In this document: piece after piece, positions 16,572 through 27,078 of the stretch
Layout of the letters: the number at the start of each line of letters is the position of its first letter
Numbering within the stretch: the first letter of the stretch is position 1
Source of the DNA: Henriciella sp.
GTDB taxonomy: Bacteria > Pseudomonadota > Alphaproteobacteria > Caulobacterales > Hyphomonadaceae
Length of the DNA: 64,000 nt
Direction: 5' to 3'
Assembly (NCBI GenBank): GCA_017642885.1
Contig: JAEPOM010000006.1
Location: 62,001-126,000 of the forward strand
The notes under the pieces: model-generated
Told to the model about the DNA's origin: nothing
What the model saw: the letters and a program-made list of their open reading frames with translations, nothing else
Databases searched by the model: none
Program-made: the position numbers and the translations under genes

Positions 16572-16675
16572 GGCGCGCGCGTTAGCATGGCCTCTGGCTG
16601 CTGACCAGCACGCATCAACGGTTCACGCGCGCCAAGACTGTTGATAGAACAGTTTCGAGTTTAGAGGACTGCCAC

Positions 16676-17686
16676 ATGATTCGCCTGATCCTGATTGCCT
16701 TCGCGTTTGCATCCATGTCTCTGATGAGTGCTCAAGGTCAGAGCCGAGAGGTCTATACGATCCACGGAATTGCGGTGGACGAGCGTGCGCCAACCGTTGG
16801 CGAAGCGCAGCAAAAAGCTTTCGCCTATGCCAAACGGGTTGGAGCGCAGCGCCTGATTGAGCGATTTACGCTGCCAGAGGACCGCGCGGCAGCGACAGAT
16901 CTCATCATTGATCAAGCGCTTGCAGATCGTATCGCTGCGGCGGTCGACGTGGAAGAAGAAATCGCGGGCGCGGGGCGATATCGCGGTAGCCTGGCGGTCG
17001 TCTACAATCCAAGCCAGCTTCGACTGGCGCTGACGCAAGTCGGACTGCCATTTACAGACAGCCTGGGTCCGAGAGCTGTCTTGTTCACCACCACATCGAA
17101 CGGTATGGATTTCGCCTGGAAACTGGCCTGGGACGAAACTCCGAAAGAAAGTCTGGTGCCACTCCTCGTCAGTGACACTTCGGGATATCGCCCCGATACG
17201 GACTGGCAGATCCTTCAAGACGAATTCTCGCTTTATGGCGCTCAGCGTGGCATGTTTGCCAACCTACGCGGCGGTCAGGGCGGCTACTTGGTTGATCTGG
17301 TCTCCGTGACGGCCTCGGGGTCTCGCACGATTGGCACAACACGCCGTGCATCGACGCTGGAAGGCGCGAAGACCGCAGTTGTCGAACTCCTCAACGAAGA
17401 ATGGAAACGCACCTCGATTGTACGCGATACCAGTCGAACGCTTATTGAAGCGACAGTTCGTTATACATCGTTGGCCGAGTGGAACACATTACGGGGCGCG
17501 CTGGTACGGTCGCCGCTGGTTTCGAACTTCCAGACCCGCGCGATCTCTACCGATGGGGCATTCATAGCCTTTGCATTCGCTGGAAACGGCCAACGTCTCA
17601 CCTCTGACCTTCGCGATCGAGGGGTTGTCATCAATGCCGAAGAGATCGGTTGGGTGATGACGTCCGCGATCAGTGGCGGGCAATAG
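16676..17686 (+). CDS. Exported DUF2066-like protein
   Basis: This 336-residue protein has a Sec signal peptide (MIRLILIAFAFASMSLMSAQG). The body resembles DUF2066 proteins: an N-terminal YTIHGIAVDERAPTVGEAQQKAFAYAKRVGAQRLIERF segment with repeated Ala-rich helices, then a sugar- or peptide-fold-like middle region. Function is unknown. In several alphaproteobacteria a similar gene lies between purMN and hdaA, which is the arrangement here. It is followed 18 bases later by hdaA and is probably the first gene of that transcript. Confidence 0.75.
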   Translation: MIRLILIAFAFASMSLMSAQGQSREVYTIHGIAVDERAPTVGEAQQKAFAYAKRVGAQRLIERFTLPEDRAAATDLIIDQALADRIAAAVDVEEEIAGAGRYRGSLAVVYNPSQLRLALTQVGLPFTDSLGPRAVLFTTTSNGMDFAWKLAWDETPKESLVPLLVSDTSGYRPDTDWQILQDEFSLYGAQRGMFANLRGGQGGYLVDLVSVTASGSRTIGTTRRASTLEGAKTAVVELLNEEWKRTSIVRDTSRTLIEATVRYTSLAEWNTLRGALVRSPLVSNFQTRAISTDGAFIAFAFAGNGQRLTSDLRDRGVVINAEEIGWVMTSAISGGQ

Positions 17687-17704
17687 ACCAGAGGGCGAAC
17701 CTAA

Positions 17705-18373
17705 ATGCCGCCGTCGAGGCAGATTCCAATCCAATTTCCGGAAGCCAGCCTCAGCTTTGACGATATGGCCATCACCGCGGCCAATCGCGCTGTTTGTGCT
17801 GCGATCCGAAACACCGACAGATGGCCCTATCACGCATTCTGCTTGATTGGCGCTTCTGGAAGCGGGGTCTCAACTCTCGCCACAGCTTGGGCACAAGAGC
17901 GCAGCGCAGATTATCTATCAGGCGTGGCGCTTTCTAAATTGAGTGACAAGGCGCTGGAGGCGCTTAGTCAATCGGATGTCGTGATAGATGATGTTGACCA
18001 GATGAAGCAGGCGGAGCGCCTTCTCATCCTGCTCAGCGCGGTCAAGCGCAACGGCAATCGCATCTTGCTGGCTTCCCATAGCGCGCCTGCATCCTGGCAT
18101 TTCCAGTCACCAGATCTGAACTCGCGCCTGCATGCCGCTCCGCTCGCCGAGATACCGGCTCCGGACGAGGAATTGATGCGCACGCGGCTCAAACGGGCAT
18201 TTGCGCGATCCGTGTTAAAGCTTCCCAAACCGGTTGAAGACTACCTTGTCACGCGATTGGGCCTGGATTACTCGCTCATCGAACACTCCGTGGAAATCCT
18301 TGCAGGCGCCAGTGGCGAACGTCCGCTGACCATTCCGCTCGCGAGAGAAATCCTGGAGGAAGAGAATTCGTAG
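17705..18373 (+). CDS. hdaA: DnaA-inactivating AAA+ protein HdaA, degenerate Walker A
   Basis: HdaA stimulates ATP hydrolysis by DnaA together with the DNA clamp, limiting replication initiation. The 222-residue protein has an N-terminal clamp-binding motif QIPIQF (residues 6-11), Walker B VVIDDVDQ (92-99) and a box VII arginine (Arg141 in DLNSRL). The P-loop is GASGSGVST (49-57), so the usual lysine is Val55. The short DnaA-like C-terminal lid follows. The absence of a DnaA DNA-binding domain fits HdaA. The gene sits upstream of ppk-ppx, as in Caulobacter relatives. Confidence 0.9.
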   Translation: MPPSRQIPIQFPEASLSFDDMAITAANRAVCAAIRNTDRWPYHAFCLIGASGSGVSTLATAWAQERSADYLSGVALSKLSDKALEALSQSDVVIDDVDQMKQAERLLILLSAVKRNGNRILLASHSAPASWHFQSPDLNSRLHAAPLAEIPAPDEELMRTRLKRAFARSVLKLPKPVEDYLVTRLGLDYSLIEHSVEILAGASGERPLTIPLAREILEEENS

Positions 18374-18397
18374 TGCTGTCAGAGCAGGTGAAGCTAA

Positions 18398-20572
18398 ATG
18401 ACCAGTCGGGTAAAGGCGCCAACGGATGCGTCCGAACGATACATAAACCGGGAGCTCTCCTGGCTTAAGTTCAACGAACGCGTTCTGGAGGAGGCCCGAA
18501 ACGTTTCGCACCCCTTGCTCGAACGGCTTCGGTTCCTGTCTATCTCAGCGAACAATCTCGATGAGTTTTTTATGGTCCGTTATGCGGGCCTTCGCGAGCA
18601 AGCGCGCGCGGGCATTCAGAAGCTAAGCCTGGAGGGACGCACGCCGGCGGACCAAATCCATGAGATCGAGGCTGCCGCTGAAACGCTGATGAAAGATCAA
18701 CAGGACTGTTGGGGTGAACTGCGATCTGAACTGAAAGAAGAGCAAATTGAAGTGCTCGCAATGTCAGAGCTCAAACGCTCCGACACAGTCTGGCTGAAAG
18801 AACGGTTTGAAAGCCACATCTTCCCGATCCTGACCCCTCAGGCGGTCGACCCGGCGCATCCATTTCCTTTCATTCCAAATCTTGGCTTTGCCGTCGCGTT
18901 CCAACTCAATCCAGCAAACGGTCGATCGGGCGAACCCATGGTCGGCCTCGTGCCGATGCCTGCCTTCTCGGCCCGTTTCATTAGGTTGCCAGATAAGAAG
19001 TCTGGCGTTGTGCGGTTTGTGCGTCTCGAGAGTGTCATCGCGCACTATCAGAGCATGCTGTTTCCAGGCTTTGTCGCCAAAGGGCACTGCGTGTTCCGAA
19101 TTGTTCGCGACAGCGATATCGAGATCGAAGAAGAAGCCGAAGACCTTATTGCCGAGTTTGAGATCCTTCTGAAACAACGCCGCCGGGGCAGAATCGTCCG
19201 GATACACATCGATTCAGACGGCCCCAAATCGTTGCGAGATTTTGTTGCAAGGGAAATCGGAGCGGAAGCCAGGGATATCATGCTGCTCGACGGGCTTCTC
19301 GGCATGAAGGACCTGTCCGGCTTGGTCATGAATGATCGCCCAGATCTACTGTTCAAGCCGTTCGAAGCTCGGTTCCCTGAGCGAATTCGGGAAATGGGCG
19401 GAGATTGTTTCGAGGCGATCCGGGCCAAAGATATCCTCGTCCATCACCCATATGAATCCTTCGATGTGGTCGTCCAATTCATCCGGCAGGCGGCGCGAGA
19501 TCCGAACGTAGTTGCGATCAAGCAAACCCTATACCGCACAACGCTGAACTCACCGATTGTTTCGGCATTGATAGAGGCTGCGGAAGAGGGGAAGAACGTC
19601 ACCGCCCTGGTTGAGATCAAGGCGCGTTTTGACGAAGAAACCAATCTCCGGCTGGCGCGCGATTTGGAACGCGCGGGCGTGCAAGTTGTATACGGCTTCA
19701 TTGACCACAAGACCCATGCGAAGGTCTCGCTCATATTACGCCGTGAAGGTGCAGGGTTGCAGACCTATACGCATTTTGGAACCGGCAACTATCACCCGGT
19801 GACAGCCAAGATTTATACCGACCTTTCGCTGTTTACAGCAGACCCGATCATGGGCCGGGATGCGGGGCGACTATTTAACTACATCACCGCCTACAGGGAC
19901 CCTCCCGAAGAAGGGCCAGAGCTCGAAAAGCTGGTCATGTCACCTTTCGCCATGGAGACCTTTCTGATCGACAAGATCAACGCTGAGGCGCGCGCAGCCA
20001 AAGCTGGCAAACCGTCCGGGATATGGGCGAAAATGAACTCCGTCGTGGATAAGGACGTTATCGACGCGCTCTATAAAGCTAGCCAAGCGGGCGTACCCAT
20101 TCGATTGGTTGTTCGCGGGATCTGTTGCTTGCGCCCAGGTGTTCCAGGCCTTTCCGAGACCATTCAGGTTAAGAGCCTTGTTGGGCGTTTTCTAGAACAC
20201 TCTCGGATCGTTTGTTTTGCCAATGGCGAGACGCTGCCGTCCGAAAAAGCCAAGATTTATATGTCGTCCGCCGACTGGATGGATCGCAATCTGAAACGCC
20301 GAGTGGAAGCACTGGTGCCGATCGAAGTCCCCACCGTGCATCGCCAGGTGCTCCACCAGATTATGGTTGCGAATCTCAATGATGACGAGCAGAGCTGGGA
20401 AATGGGCGCTGATGGGAATTATACACGGATCGTCCCAAGTGGTCCGGAGGGCGGGTTTAGCGCGCACAATTACTTCATGGACAATCCAAGCCTGTCAGGT
20501 CGCGGCTCCGCGCTGGTGGTGAGTGAACCGCCGCGTCTCGCACCGCGCAAACGTGAGCGAAAATCGAAATGA
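18398..20572 (+). CDS. ppk: Polyphosphate kinase 1
   Basis: PPK1 reversibly polymerises the gamma phosphate of ATP into polyphosphate. The 724-residue protein begins with [19 protein letters not shown] and contains the catalytic HxK-type motifs, including [11 protein letters not shown] and [21 protein letters not shown], and a second phospholipase-D-like part with [19 protein letters not shown]. Length and domain order are complete. Its stop overlaps the ppx start (ATGA), coupling synthesis and degradation of polyphosphate. Confidence 0.97.
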   Translation: MTSRVKAPTDASERYINRELSWLKFNERVLEEARNVSHPLLERLRFLSISANNLDEFFMVRYAGLREQARAGIQKLSLEGRTPADQIHEIEAAAETLMKDQQDCWGELRSELKEEQIEVLAMSELKRSDTVWLKERFESHIFPILTPQAVDPAHPFPFIPNLGFAVAFQLNPANGRSGEPMVGLVPMPAFSARFIRLPDKKSGVVRFVRLESVIAHYQSMLFPGFVAKGHCVFRIVRDSDIEIEEEAEDLIAEFEILLKQRRRGRIVRIHIDSDGPKSLRDFVAREIGAEARDIMLLDGLLGMKDLSGLVMNDRPDLLFKPFEARFPERIREMGGDCFEAIRAKDILVHHPYESFDVVVQFIRQAARDPNVVAIKQTLYRTTLNSPIVSALIEAAEEGKNVTALVEIKARFDEETNLRLARDLERAGVQVVYGFIDHKTHAKVSLILRREGAGLQTYTHFGTGNYHPVTAKIYTDLSLFTADPIMGRDAGRLFNYITAYRDPPEEGPELEKLVMSPFAMETFLIDKINAEARAAKAGKPSGIWAKMNSVVDKDVIDALYKASQAGVPIRLVVRGICCLRPGVPGLSETIQVKSLVGRFLEHSRIVCFANGETLPSEKAKIYMSSADWMDRNLKRRVEALVPIEVPTVHRQVLHQIMVANLNDDEQSWEMGADGNYTRIVPSGPEGGFSAHNYFMDNPSLSGRGSALVVSEPPRLAPRKRERKSK

Positions 20573-22026
20573 TTTCCGTCAGCAAAATTGCCATCATCGA
20601 TATCGGGTCGAACTCGTGTCGGATGGTGATTTACGAGCAATCCGACGGGGCCTTGATCCCGTACTTCAACGAAAAAGCCATGGCGGGCCTTGGTCGCGAC
20701 TTGGCGGAAACGGGACGCTTGTCTCCAGCGGGTAAGGAGCTGGCGCTTCAGACGTTTCACCGGTTCCGCGCAATTACGGCGAGTCTAAATATTACGGATG
20801 TCCGCGCCGTCGCGACAGCTGCAGTACGCGAAGCCATCGACGGTGATGAGTTCAAGGATGTGGCAGAGCGTATCTTGGGTGTAGAAATTCAAGTGCTTAC
20901 GGGCGCTGATGAAGGGCGGTTGTCAGCGGTTGGGGTCAAAGCTGGCTTTATCAATCCGAAGGGGCTAGTCGCGGACCTCGGTGGCACGAGCATGGAATTG
21001 CTACCGCTCTCCGCCGACACGACGGGGGAGACATTCCTCCTAGGCCCCCTCGCACGGAGCATGGATACTGAACTCAGCCCAGAGAAACGCGCCAAAGCCA
21101 TGCGCAAGATCCTGGGCAGTAGCAACCTCGTCGAAGGTCATCAGGGTGAAAAGCTATATGCGGTCGGAGGGGCCTGGCGAAACGTAGCGGCGGTTCACAT
21201 GATGCTGTGCAACTATCCGCTAAAGGTCGCGCATGGATACACGATGTCGCGGACGGACGTTCGCAATGTGATCGATGCAGCAGATCTCGCGAAGTCCGAC
21301 AAACTGACCCGTGAGCAATTACAGGGCGTTTCGAAGCGCCGGTTCGACACTTTGCTACATGCAGCCATCTTATTGGACACGCTGATGCACCGGCTAGAGA
21401 CAGACAAGGCCGTGATTTCTTCATTCGGGCTGCGCGATGGTGTGGCTGCTGATACGCTCGACGTCGACGGGGCCAACGGCCTTCTGGATGCGATCCCGCT
21501 GTTTTTACGCTCCACTCAGGAGTCGGTTCTTTTTGGGCGCGAGCTGTTCAGCTTCATCTACCCGATTTCTGAGCAATTTAAGCAATCTGAAACAGTGTTG
21601 CGCGCGATCTGCATGATGGCGGATGCTGGTGCTCGGATGCATCCGGACCACCGCGCCAATCTTGTTTATGAACAAGTCCTGCGTGCGCCTGTTCCAGCGT
21701 TGTCTCATAACCAGCGCCTCTTCGCGGCCTATGCGGCTGCATCGCGATACACGTTCAAGTTCATCGAGGAACCGGGTTACGCTGGAATGTTGAAGCTCAG
21801 CATGAAGCGGCGTGCGAAAATCCTTGGCTGTGCTATGCGGCTGGCGAGTGTGTATTCAGGGCGGTCTGGTCCGATCCTCGCCACGGCACGTCTGAAAGTT
21901 TCAGACGGCGCGCTCTGCATGCATGTGGATCGAAACTACAGCGATCTGATTTCTGAAACGGTAGAGCGACGGTTGGCGCAATTGTCCGGTCTGATGAAGC
22001 TTCATCCGCGACTGATCGTGGACTAA
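20569..22026 (+). CDS. ppx: Exopolyphosphatase / Ppx-GppA phosphatase
   Basis: This enzyme hydrolyses terminal phosphates from polyphosphate, and may also act on pppGpp. The 485-residue protein shows the ASKHA phosphate-binding segments [18 protein letters not shown] and [16 protein letters not shown], the catalytic region [12 protein letters not shown], and a C-terminal HD-like helical domain of the Ppx type. The start overlaps the ppk stop by 4 bases. Its stop is one base from the convergent rnd gene. Confidence 0.94.
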   Translation: MISVSKIAIIDIGSNSCRMVIYEQSDGALIPYFNEKAMAGLGRDLAETGRLSPAGKELALQTFHRFRAITASLNITDVRAVATAAVREAIDGDEFKDVAERILGVEIQVLTGADEGRLSAVGVKAGFINPKGLVADLGGTSMELLPLSADTTGETFLLGPLARSMDTELSPEKRAKAMRKILGSSNLVEGHQGEKLYAVGGAWRNVAAVHMMLCNYPLKVAHGYTMSRTDVRNVIDAADLAKSDKLTREQLQGVSKRRFDTLLHAAILLDTLMHRLETDKAVISSFGLRDGVAADTLDVDGANGLLDAIPLFLRSTQESVLFGRELFSFIYPISEQFKQSETVLRAICMMADAGARMHPDHRANLVYEQVLRAPVPALSHNQRLFAAYAAASRYTFKFIEEPGYAGMLKLSMKRRAKILGCAMRLASVYSGRSGPILATARLKVSDGALCMHVDRNYSDLISETVERRLAQLSGLMKLHPRLIVD

Positions 22027-22027
22027 A

Positions 22028-23194
22028 TCAAAGTTCGAAGAGCCGAACCTGACCGTCCTGGAATGACAAAGCGAGCTTTCCGGAAAGCAAGGCTAGCGCT
22101 TTCTTGCCGAACAGTTCGTACCGCCAGCCTTTCATGGCCGCGATGTCATCGCCTGTTTCGCCGCGCGCCAAACGTTCGACATCTGCTGCGTTGGCAATCA
22201 AGCGAGGCACGACATTGGCTTCTTCGCTCACAGCTTTGAGCAAGACTTTCAGCATTTCCGGGGCGCCGGCCGGCATTTCCGGGTTCTGTTGGCGCTTCGG
22301 CAATTTTGGGGCGTACGCATCGGGATCTTCAATCGCGACACGGATCGCATCCATAAGGCCATCCGCATACTTTGACCGGATAAACCCTTTTGGAACAGCG
22401 CGCAGACGATCAAATGCGTTTTCAGATTGAGGTTTCTGACCCGCAATCTCCTGGATGGCGTCATCCTTTAAGATACGTCGTCGCGGTTTATTCAGTGCTT
22501 GCGCCTTTTCTTCGCGCCAGGCCGCAACAGACGCGAAGATCGATGTATAGTCTTTCTGCGGCTTGCGAATTTTTAGGCGTTTCCATGCATTCTCTGGCGA
22601 TGTGTCGTATACGGCAGGATCCGTAAGGTCTGCCATTTCCGCTTCGACCCATTCGAGACGTCCCTGTTCTTCGAGCCGAGCAACCATCTTGACGTAAGCA
22701 TCCCGCAAGTGGGTGACATCACCGAGCGCATAGACCAGTTGTTTTTCTGTCAGCGGACGGCGTTTCCAGTCAGTAAACTGGCTGGATTTATCGATCCGAC
22801 GTTTCAGTATTCGCTGGATAAGGTTGTCGTACGACACCGAATCCCCGATCCCGAGGGCCATCGCGGCAATCTGCGTATCGAATACCGGGGCAGGGGGGTA
22901 ACCAATCAAGCGATTGAAAATCTCAATATCCTGTCGCGCTGCGTGAAACACTTTCGGCCGGGTTGGATCGGCTAGAAGTTGCAGAAACGGTCCAATGTCG
23001 AGGTCGTCAGACATCGGGTCGATCATGACCTCATAATCTTCGCAGGAGGCCTGAATCAAACAGAGCTCAGGCCAATAGGTCGTTTCGCGATGAAACTCGG
23101 TATCTACACACAGGAAGCTGCCTTCAGCGAGGCGCTCGCACGCCGCTGCTAAGTCATCCTGATCCGTGATGGGAATTAATGGGTCACCAGACAT
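22028..23194 (-). CDS. rnd: Ribonuclease D
   Basis: This 3'-5' exoribonuclease trims tRNA precursors and other stable RNAs. The 388-residue protein has the DEDDy exonuclease motifs: CVDTEFHRE, FHAARQDIEIFNRL and ALGDVTHL with the preceding Tyr. Two HRDC-like helical domains follow (for example PQSENAFDRLRAVPKGF). The conserved ppk-ppx-rnd grouping of alphaproteobacteria is kept, with rnd on the opposite strand. Confidence 0.96.
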   Translation of the reverse strand: MSGDPLIPITDQDDLAAACERLAEGSFLCVDTEFHRETTYWPELCLIQASCEDYEVMIDPMSDDLDIGPFLQLLADPTRPKVFHAARQDIEIFNRLIGYPPAPVFDTQIAAMALGIGDSVSYDNLIQRILKRRIDKSSQFTDWKRRPLTEKQLVYALGDVTHLRDAYVKMVARLEEQGRLEWVEAEMADLTDPAVYDTSPENAWKRLKIRKPQKDYTSIFASVAAWREEKAQALNKPRRRILKDDAIQEIAGQKPQSENAFDRLRAVPKGFIRSKYADGLMDAIRVAIEDPDAYAPKLPKRQQNPEMPAGAPEMLKVLLKAVSEEANVVPRLIANAADVERLARGETGDDIAAMKGWRYELFGKKALALLSGKLALSFQDGQVRLFEL

Positions 23195-23254
23195 GGCAAC
23201 GCCCCTAGAGCAAGCCGCGACGTTTTTCGAGTGGGAATCTGCAAAATGCGGCGA

Positions 23255-25036
23255 CTAGCCTGTTTTTCGTCGCAGCAGTGAACGCGGCTTGACTGTCTGT
23301 TCAGCGACTTGATCGGGGACAGTCAGTTCTTGCGGAAATGCTTCAGCATCGTCGCGCACAACCCATTCATCTGACTCTTCGATCTCGTCATGCCCGTTGG
23401 TACCGCGCAGCGATGCAACAATCTCAGTCAGGCTGGTGTGTGCTTCGGCGGCTGTACCACTTTCGTCCGAAACATTCTGACTGGATGGACGCGCACTTGC
23501 AGCAAGGTTTCGGAACCGCATCCGCATCGGCGTCGAAATCGCGCTTCCGAATGCGATGCACTCTCGGTCTGCCAGAGATGACAGGAAGGCCAGGGTCGAA
23601 CGAGAGCCATTGGCAATCGCTTTGCGCATGACATCCTGGTCGGCATCGTTACCGAGGCGAAGCGAGAAGATTGTATTGCACTGAGAGAGAATGGTCGGAT
23701 CAAGCTCATTTGGTCGCTGCGTGATGATGGCGAGCGAAACGCCATACTTACGGCCTTCCTTGGCGATCCGCGCAATCGCCGAGCGCGTGGGGGCGAACCC
23801 GGTTTTGGTATCGGCCGGAATGTAGCGGTGGGCTTCCTCGCAAACGACCAGCGTCTTGACCTTTGAATTACTCGCGAGCGCAATATCGAACGCCATTCGG
23901 CACAGGACCGATGCCACAGAGTTCACGACCTCTGAGGGAATGCCGGACATCTGGAAGACGGTGATCGGTTTACCGCCAATCGGGACGCGGTAAATATTGC
24001 CGAGAACATCCTCAATGCGGTCGGTCGCATTGTGCGAGCCGAACAGGAAGCCAAAGCGTGGATCGTTGATTGCGGCTTCAATCCGGGCCTTGAGCCTACG
24101 CAAGGTGAGCCGGCGAAGGGCGCCGTCAAGAGAGCCGATCTCTTCCTCGATCAGTTTCAGCAAGTCCGCCAGACGATAAGGGACCGGCGTGTCCGCCGTG
24201 AACGCGGAACTCGCGCTTGATTTGCGCCGAACACCTTGAACGCCATGTTTGTAAACGATCTTGGCCTTGGGGATGAACTCCCGCAAGGCGTCTACTTCCT
24301 CATCGGATCCTTCTCGGCCGCGGAAGATAACCTGTTGAAACTCTTCGAGATTGAGGAGCCAGAACGGAAGATCCAGCGTGTCGGCAGTGATCGTATTCGC
24401 TTTGGCGCCAAACGCGCTGGTATATTCGTTGTGCGGGTCAAGGATCAGAATGCGCTGGTTGAGCTTGTGCTTGGCAATCAGGTGCAGGATCAGCGTTACA
24501 GCGGTCGACTTACCGGTACCAGTGGTTCCCACGACCGAGAAATGCCGCGACAGCAGCGCATCGACCGAAACAACGGCCGGAATATCTGGGGCCTGACTAA
24601 GTGAGCCGACTGTCACCGCTGAGGGATCACTCGATTTATAAATCGTGATGAGATCATGCTTGCGGATCCGATGGGCGACCGCACCGACATGAGGATATTG
24701 CGAAATACCACCAGAGAAGATCGCGCCGCGTCGTTCATCCTGGCGAACTTCTCCCGACAGTTCGACAAACAAGGTCACCCGGCGTTTTTCAGGTTGATCC
24801 CAGCCGATCTCACCGTTCTCAACTTTGTAAAGAAGGCCAACGACGCGATTCCTCCCGACCTGGATAGATATGAGCTGGCCAACGGCCCAATAGTTCTCAG
24901 CGTCTGCACCCGTCCCAGCGAGCGCGGAGACCCTAGCTTCGGTCCCGTCACATTCGATGACATGTCCCTCAGCGCGGTCGCGATCGAGCGCTTCTGAGTC
25001 TTGATCGGTGGCAGTCTGCGGCAATTGATTCGTCAT
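23255..25036 (-). CDS. HerA-like hexameric ATPase (DUF87/HAS-barrel)
   Basis: This predicted ring-shaped DNA translocase has 593 residues. The N-terminal ~150 residues form a HAS-barrel-like beta domain. The FtsK/HerA ATPase core has Walker A in VVGTTGTGKSTAVTLILHLI, Walker B TLVVCEEAHRYIP, and a sensor/arginine region SLAIITQRPNELDPTILSQCNTIFSLRLGND typical of HerA. A 90-residue polar tail is likely disordered. No NurA nuclease or SIR2 partner lies beside it, so it is an orphan of the type found in many bacterial chromosomes. It lies upstream of rnd and divergent from aspS. Confidence 0.85.
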   Translation of the reverse strand: MTNQLPQTATDQDSEALDRDRAEGHVIECDGTEARVSALAGTGADAENYWAVGQLISIQVGRNRVVGLLYKVENGEIGWDQPEKRRVTLFVELSGEVRQDERRGAIFSGGISQYPHVGAVAHRIRKHDLITIYKSSDPSAVTVGSLSQAPDIPAVVSVDALLSRHFSVVGTTGTGKSTAVTLILHLIAKHKLNQRILILDPHNEYTSAFGAKANTITADTLDLPFWLLNLEEFQQVIFRGREGSDEEVDALREFIPKAKIVYKHGVQGVRRKSSASSAFTADTPVPYRLADLLKLIEEEIGSLDGALRRLTLRRLKARIEAAINDPRFGFLFGSHNATDRIEDVLGNIYRVPIGGKPITVFQMSGIPSEVVNSVASVLCRMAFDIALASNSKVKTLVVCEEAHRYIPADTKTGFAPTRSAIARIAKEGRKYGVSLAIITQRPNELDPTILSQCNTIFSLRLGNDADQDVMRKAIANGSRSTLAFLSSLADRECIAFGSAISTPMRMRFRNLAASARPSSQNVSDESGTAAEAHTSLTEIVASLRGTNGHDEIEESDEWVVRDDAEAFPQELTVPDQVAEQTVKPRSLLRRKTG

Positions 25037-25172
25037 GCGCTCAATTTGTGCGAGAGGCCTGAAAAACAGGTTAATCTGATTGATCGGCTTTCAACGTGCT
25101 GCCAGCCCTTGACTTTCGGGCTCGACCGGAGCCAAAAGCCGCCTTTATTTCTCCTCCCAAACGGAGCGTATC

Positions 25173-27008
25173 ATGCACGCGTATCGTAGCCACACCTGCG
25201 GCGAACTTCGCAAGACCGATGTCGGTCAAACGGTCAAACTCTCGGGCTGGCTACATCGCCGCCGCGACCATGGCGGCGTTATGTTCATCGATCTGCGCGA
25301 TCATTACGGTTTGACGCAGTGCGTCTTCGATCCTGATTTCTTGGCATTTGCTGTTGTTGAACGTCTGCGCACGGAAAGCGTCATAACGATTGAGGGTGAA
25401 GTCCTCGCCCGCGACGCGGATCTGGTGAACCCGAACCTTGCCAGCGGTGAGATCGAGGTGCGCGTCAAGGAAGCCAGCGTCCAGTCAGAAGCGGCTGAGC
25501 TGCCTTTGCCTGTGTTTGGTGAGCCTGATTATCCGGAAGACATTCGTCTCAAGCACCGCTATCTCGATTTGCGCCGAGAAACCTTGCACGCGAACATGAT
25601 CCTGCGCGCTGAGGTTATCGCGTCGATCCGGCGTCGTATGGTGGAGCAGGGCTTCACCGAGTATCAAACCCCAATCCTTACAGCGTCGTCGCCAGAAGGT
25701 GCGCGCGATTTCCTGGTGCCGTCTCGACTGCACCCGGGCGAGTTTTACGCGCTTCCGCAAGCACCGCAGCAATTTAAGCAATTGCTGATGGTGTCTGGCT
25801 TTGATCGCTACTTCCAGATCGCGGCTTGTTTCCGCGACGAGGATGCGCGTGCCGATCGCTCTCCTGGCGAGTTCTATCAGCTCGATATCGAGATGAGTTT
25901 TGTTACGCAGGAAGATGTTTTCCAGGCCATCGAGCCAGTTATGCACGGCGTGTTTGCGGAATTTGCCGACTGGAAGGGAAAAGGTCGAAAAATTCCCGAA
26001 GGCCCGTTCCCGCGCATTCCTTACAAGGAAGCGATGGCCAAATACGGTTCCGATAAGCCAGACCTTCGCAACCCAATTGAATTGGTCGACGTCACTGAAT
26101 TCTTCGAAGATGACAGCAAGACCGGCTTTTCAATCTTCGCTAAGATTATCAAAGGCGGCGGTAAGGTCATCGCGGTGCCGGCACCAAAGGCCACCGAAAC
26201 CCAGTCACGCAAGTTCTTCGATGAGATGGACAAGTGGGCAAAAAAAGAAATGCAGGCCCCAGGCCTCGGCTATGCTCGCCTGCGCGTCGGTGACGATGGC
26301 GCAGTCGTAAGTCAGGATCCTGTGCTCAAGAATTTTGAGGCCGATCACCTGAAAGCCTTCCTGGAGCATACCGGGCTGGGCGACGGCGACGGTATCTTCT
26401 TTTCCGCTGGAAAGCCCTCCGATGCTTATAAGCTGGCAGGTGCGGCGCGTATCAAAGTTGGCGAAGATCTGGATCTGGTCGAGCAGGGTGTATTCCGCTT
26501 CTGCTGGATCGTCGATTTCCCGATGTACGAGTGGGACGAGGACAACAAGAAAGTCGACTTCAGCCACAACCCGTTCTCTATGCCTCAGGGCGGCCTCGAA
26601 GTGTTGGAAGCCGCTTCTTCCGATGAAGAGCTACTCGATATCAAGGCGTTTCAGTATGACATTGTTTGTAACGGCATCGAGCTTTCATCAGGTGCGATCC
26701 GGAACCACCGTCCAGACCTCATGCTGAAAGCCTTCGAGAAGGCCGGTTATGGTCCGGAAGTCGTCGAGGCTGAGTTTGGCGGCATGCTAAACGCGTTCCG
26801 CTATGGCGCCCCTCCACATGGCGGGATTGCGCCAGGTGTGGACCGCATGGTGATGCTGTTGGCGGATGCTGAGAACATTCGCGACGTGACGCTGTTCCCG
26901 ATGAACCAGCAGGCCCGTGACCTGATGATGCAGGCCCCGAGCCCGGTGCGTGACGAGCAGCTCCGTGAGCTACACGTTCGCTTGGCACCGCAGGTTAAAG
27001 ACAAGTAG
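25173..27008 (+). CDS. aspS: Aspartyl-tRNA synthetase, predicted non-discriminating
   Basis: This 611-residue bacterial class IIb synthetase charges tRNA-Asp. The OB anticodon domain opens with [20 protein letters not shown]. Class II motif 2 is [19 protein letters not shown] and motif 3 is [14 protein letters not shown]. His33 matches the histidine of the Pseudomonas non-discriminating enzyme, so it probably also makes Asp-tRNA(Asn) for the GatCAB amidation route; this follows from the family, not from an assay. An A/G-rich site precedes ATG 25173. Confidence 0.97.
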   Translation: MHAYRSHTCGELRKTDVGQTVKLSGWLHRRRDHGGVMFIDLRDHYGLTQCVFDPDFLAFAVVERLRTESVITIEGEVLARDADLVNPNLASGEIEVRVKEASVQSEAAELPLPVFGEPDYPEDIRLKHRYLDLRRETLHANMILRAEVIASIRRRMVEQGFTEYQTPILTASSPEGARDFLVPSRLHPGEFYALPQAPQQFKQLLMVSGFDRYFQIAACFRDEDARADRSPGEFYQLDIEMSFVTQEDVFQAIEPVMHGVFAEFADWKGKGRKIPEGPFPRIPYKEAMAKYGSDKPDLRNPIELVDVTEFFEDDSKTGFSIFAKIIKGGGKVIAVPAPKATETQSRKFFDEMDKWAKKEMQAPGLGYARLRVGDDGAVVSQDPVLKNFEADHLKAFLEHTGLGDGDGIFFSAGKPSDAYKLAGAARIKVGEDLDLVEQGVFRFCWIVDFPMYEWDEDNKKVDFSHNPFSMPQGGLEVLEAASSDEELLDIKAFQYDIVCNGIELSSGAIRNHRPDLMLKAFEKAGYGPEVVEAEFGGMLNAFRYGAPPHGGIAPGVDRMVMLLADAENIRDVTLFPMNQQARDLMMQAPSPVRDEQLRELHVRLAPQVKDK

Positions 27009-27013
27009 GCGAA

Positions 27014-27032
27014 GAGGGCGCTGGACGCCCTC
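27014..27032 (+). terminator. Weak hairpin after aspS
   Basis: GAGGGCG-ctgga-CGCCCTC forms a 7-base perfect stem directly after the aspS stop. No T tract follows, so it may only partly terminate transcription or act as a 3' stabiliser before serS, which starts 47 bases later. Confidence 0.4.
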
Positions 27033-27078
27033 GACGCATCATTCTAAACGCTAGCCCGACGAAAGATGAGGCGAGCCC

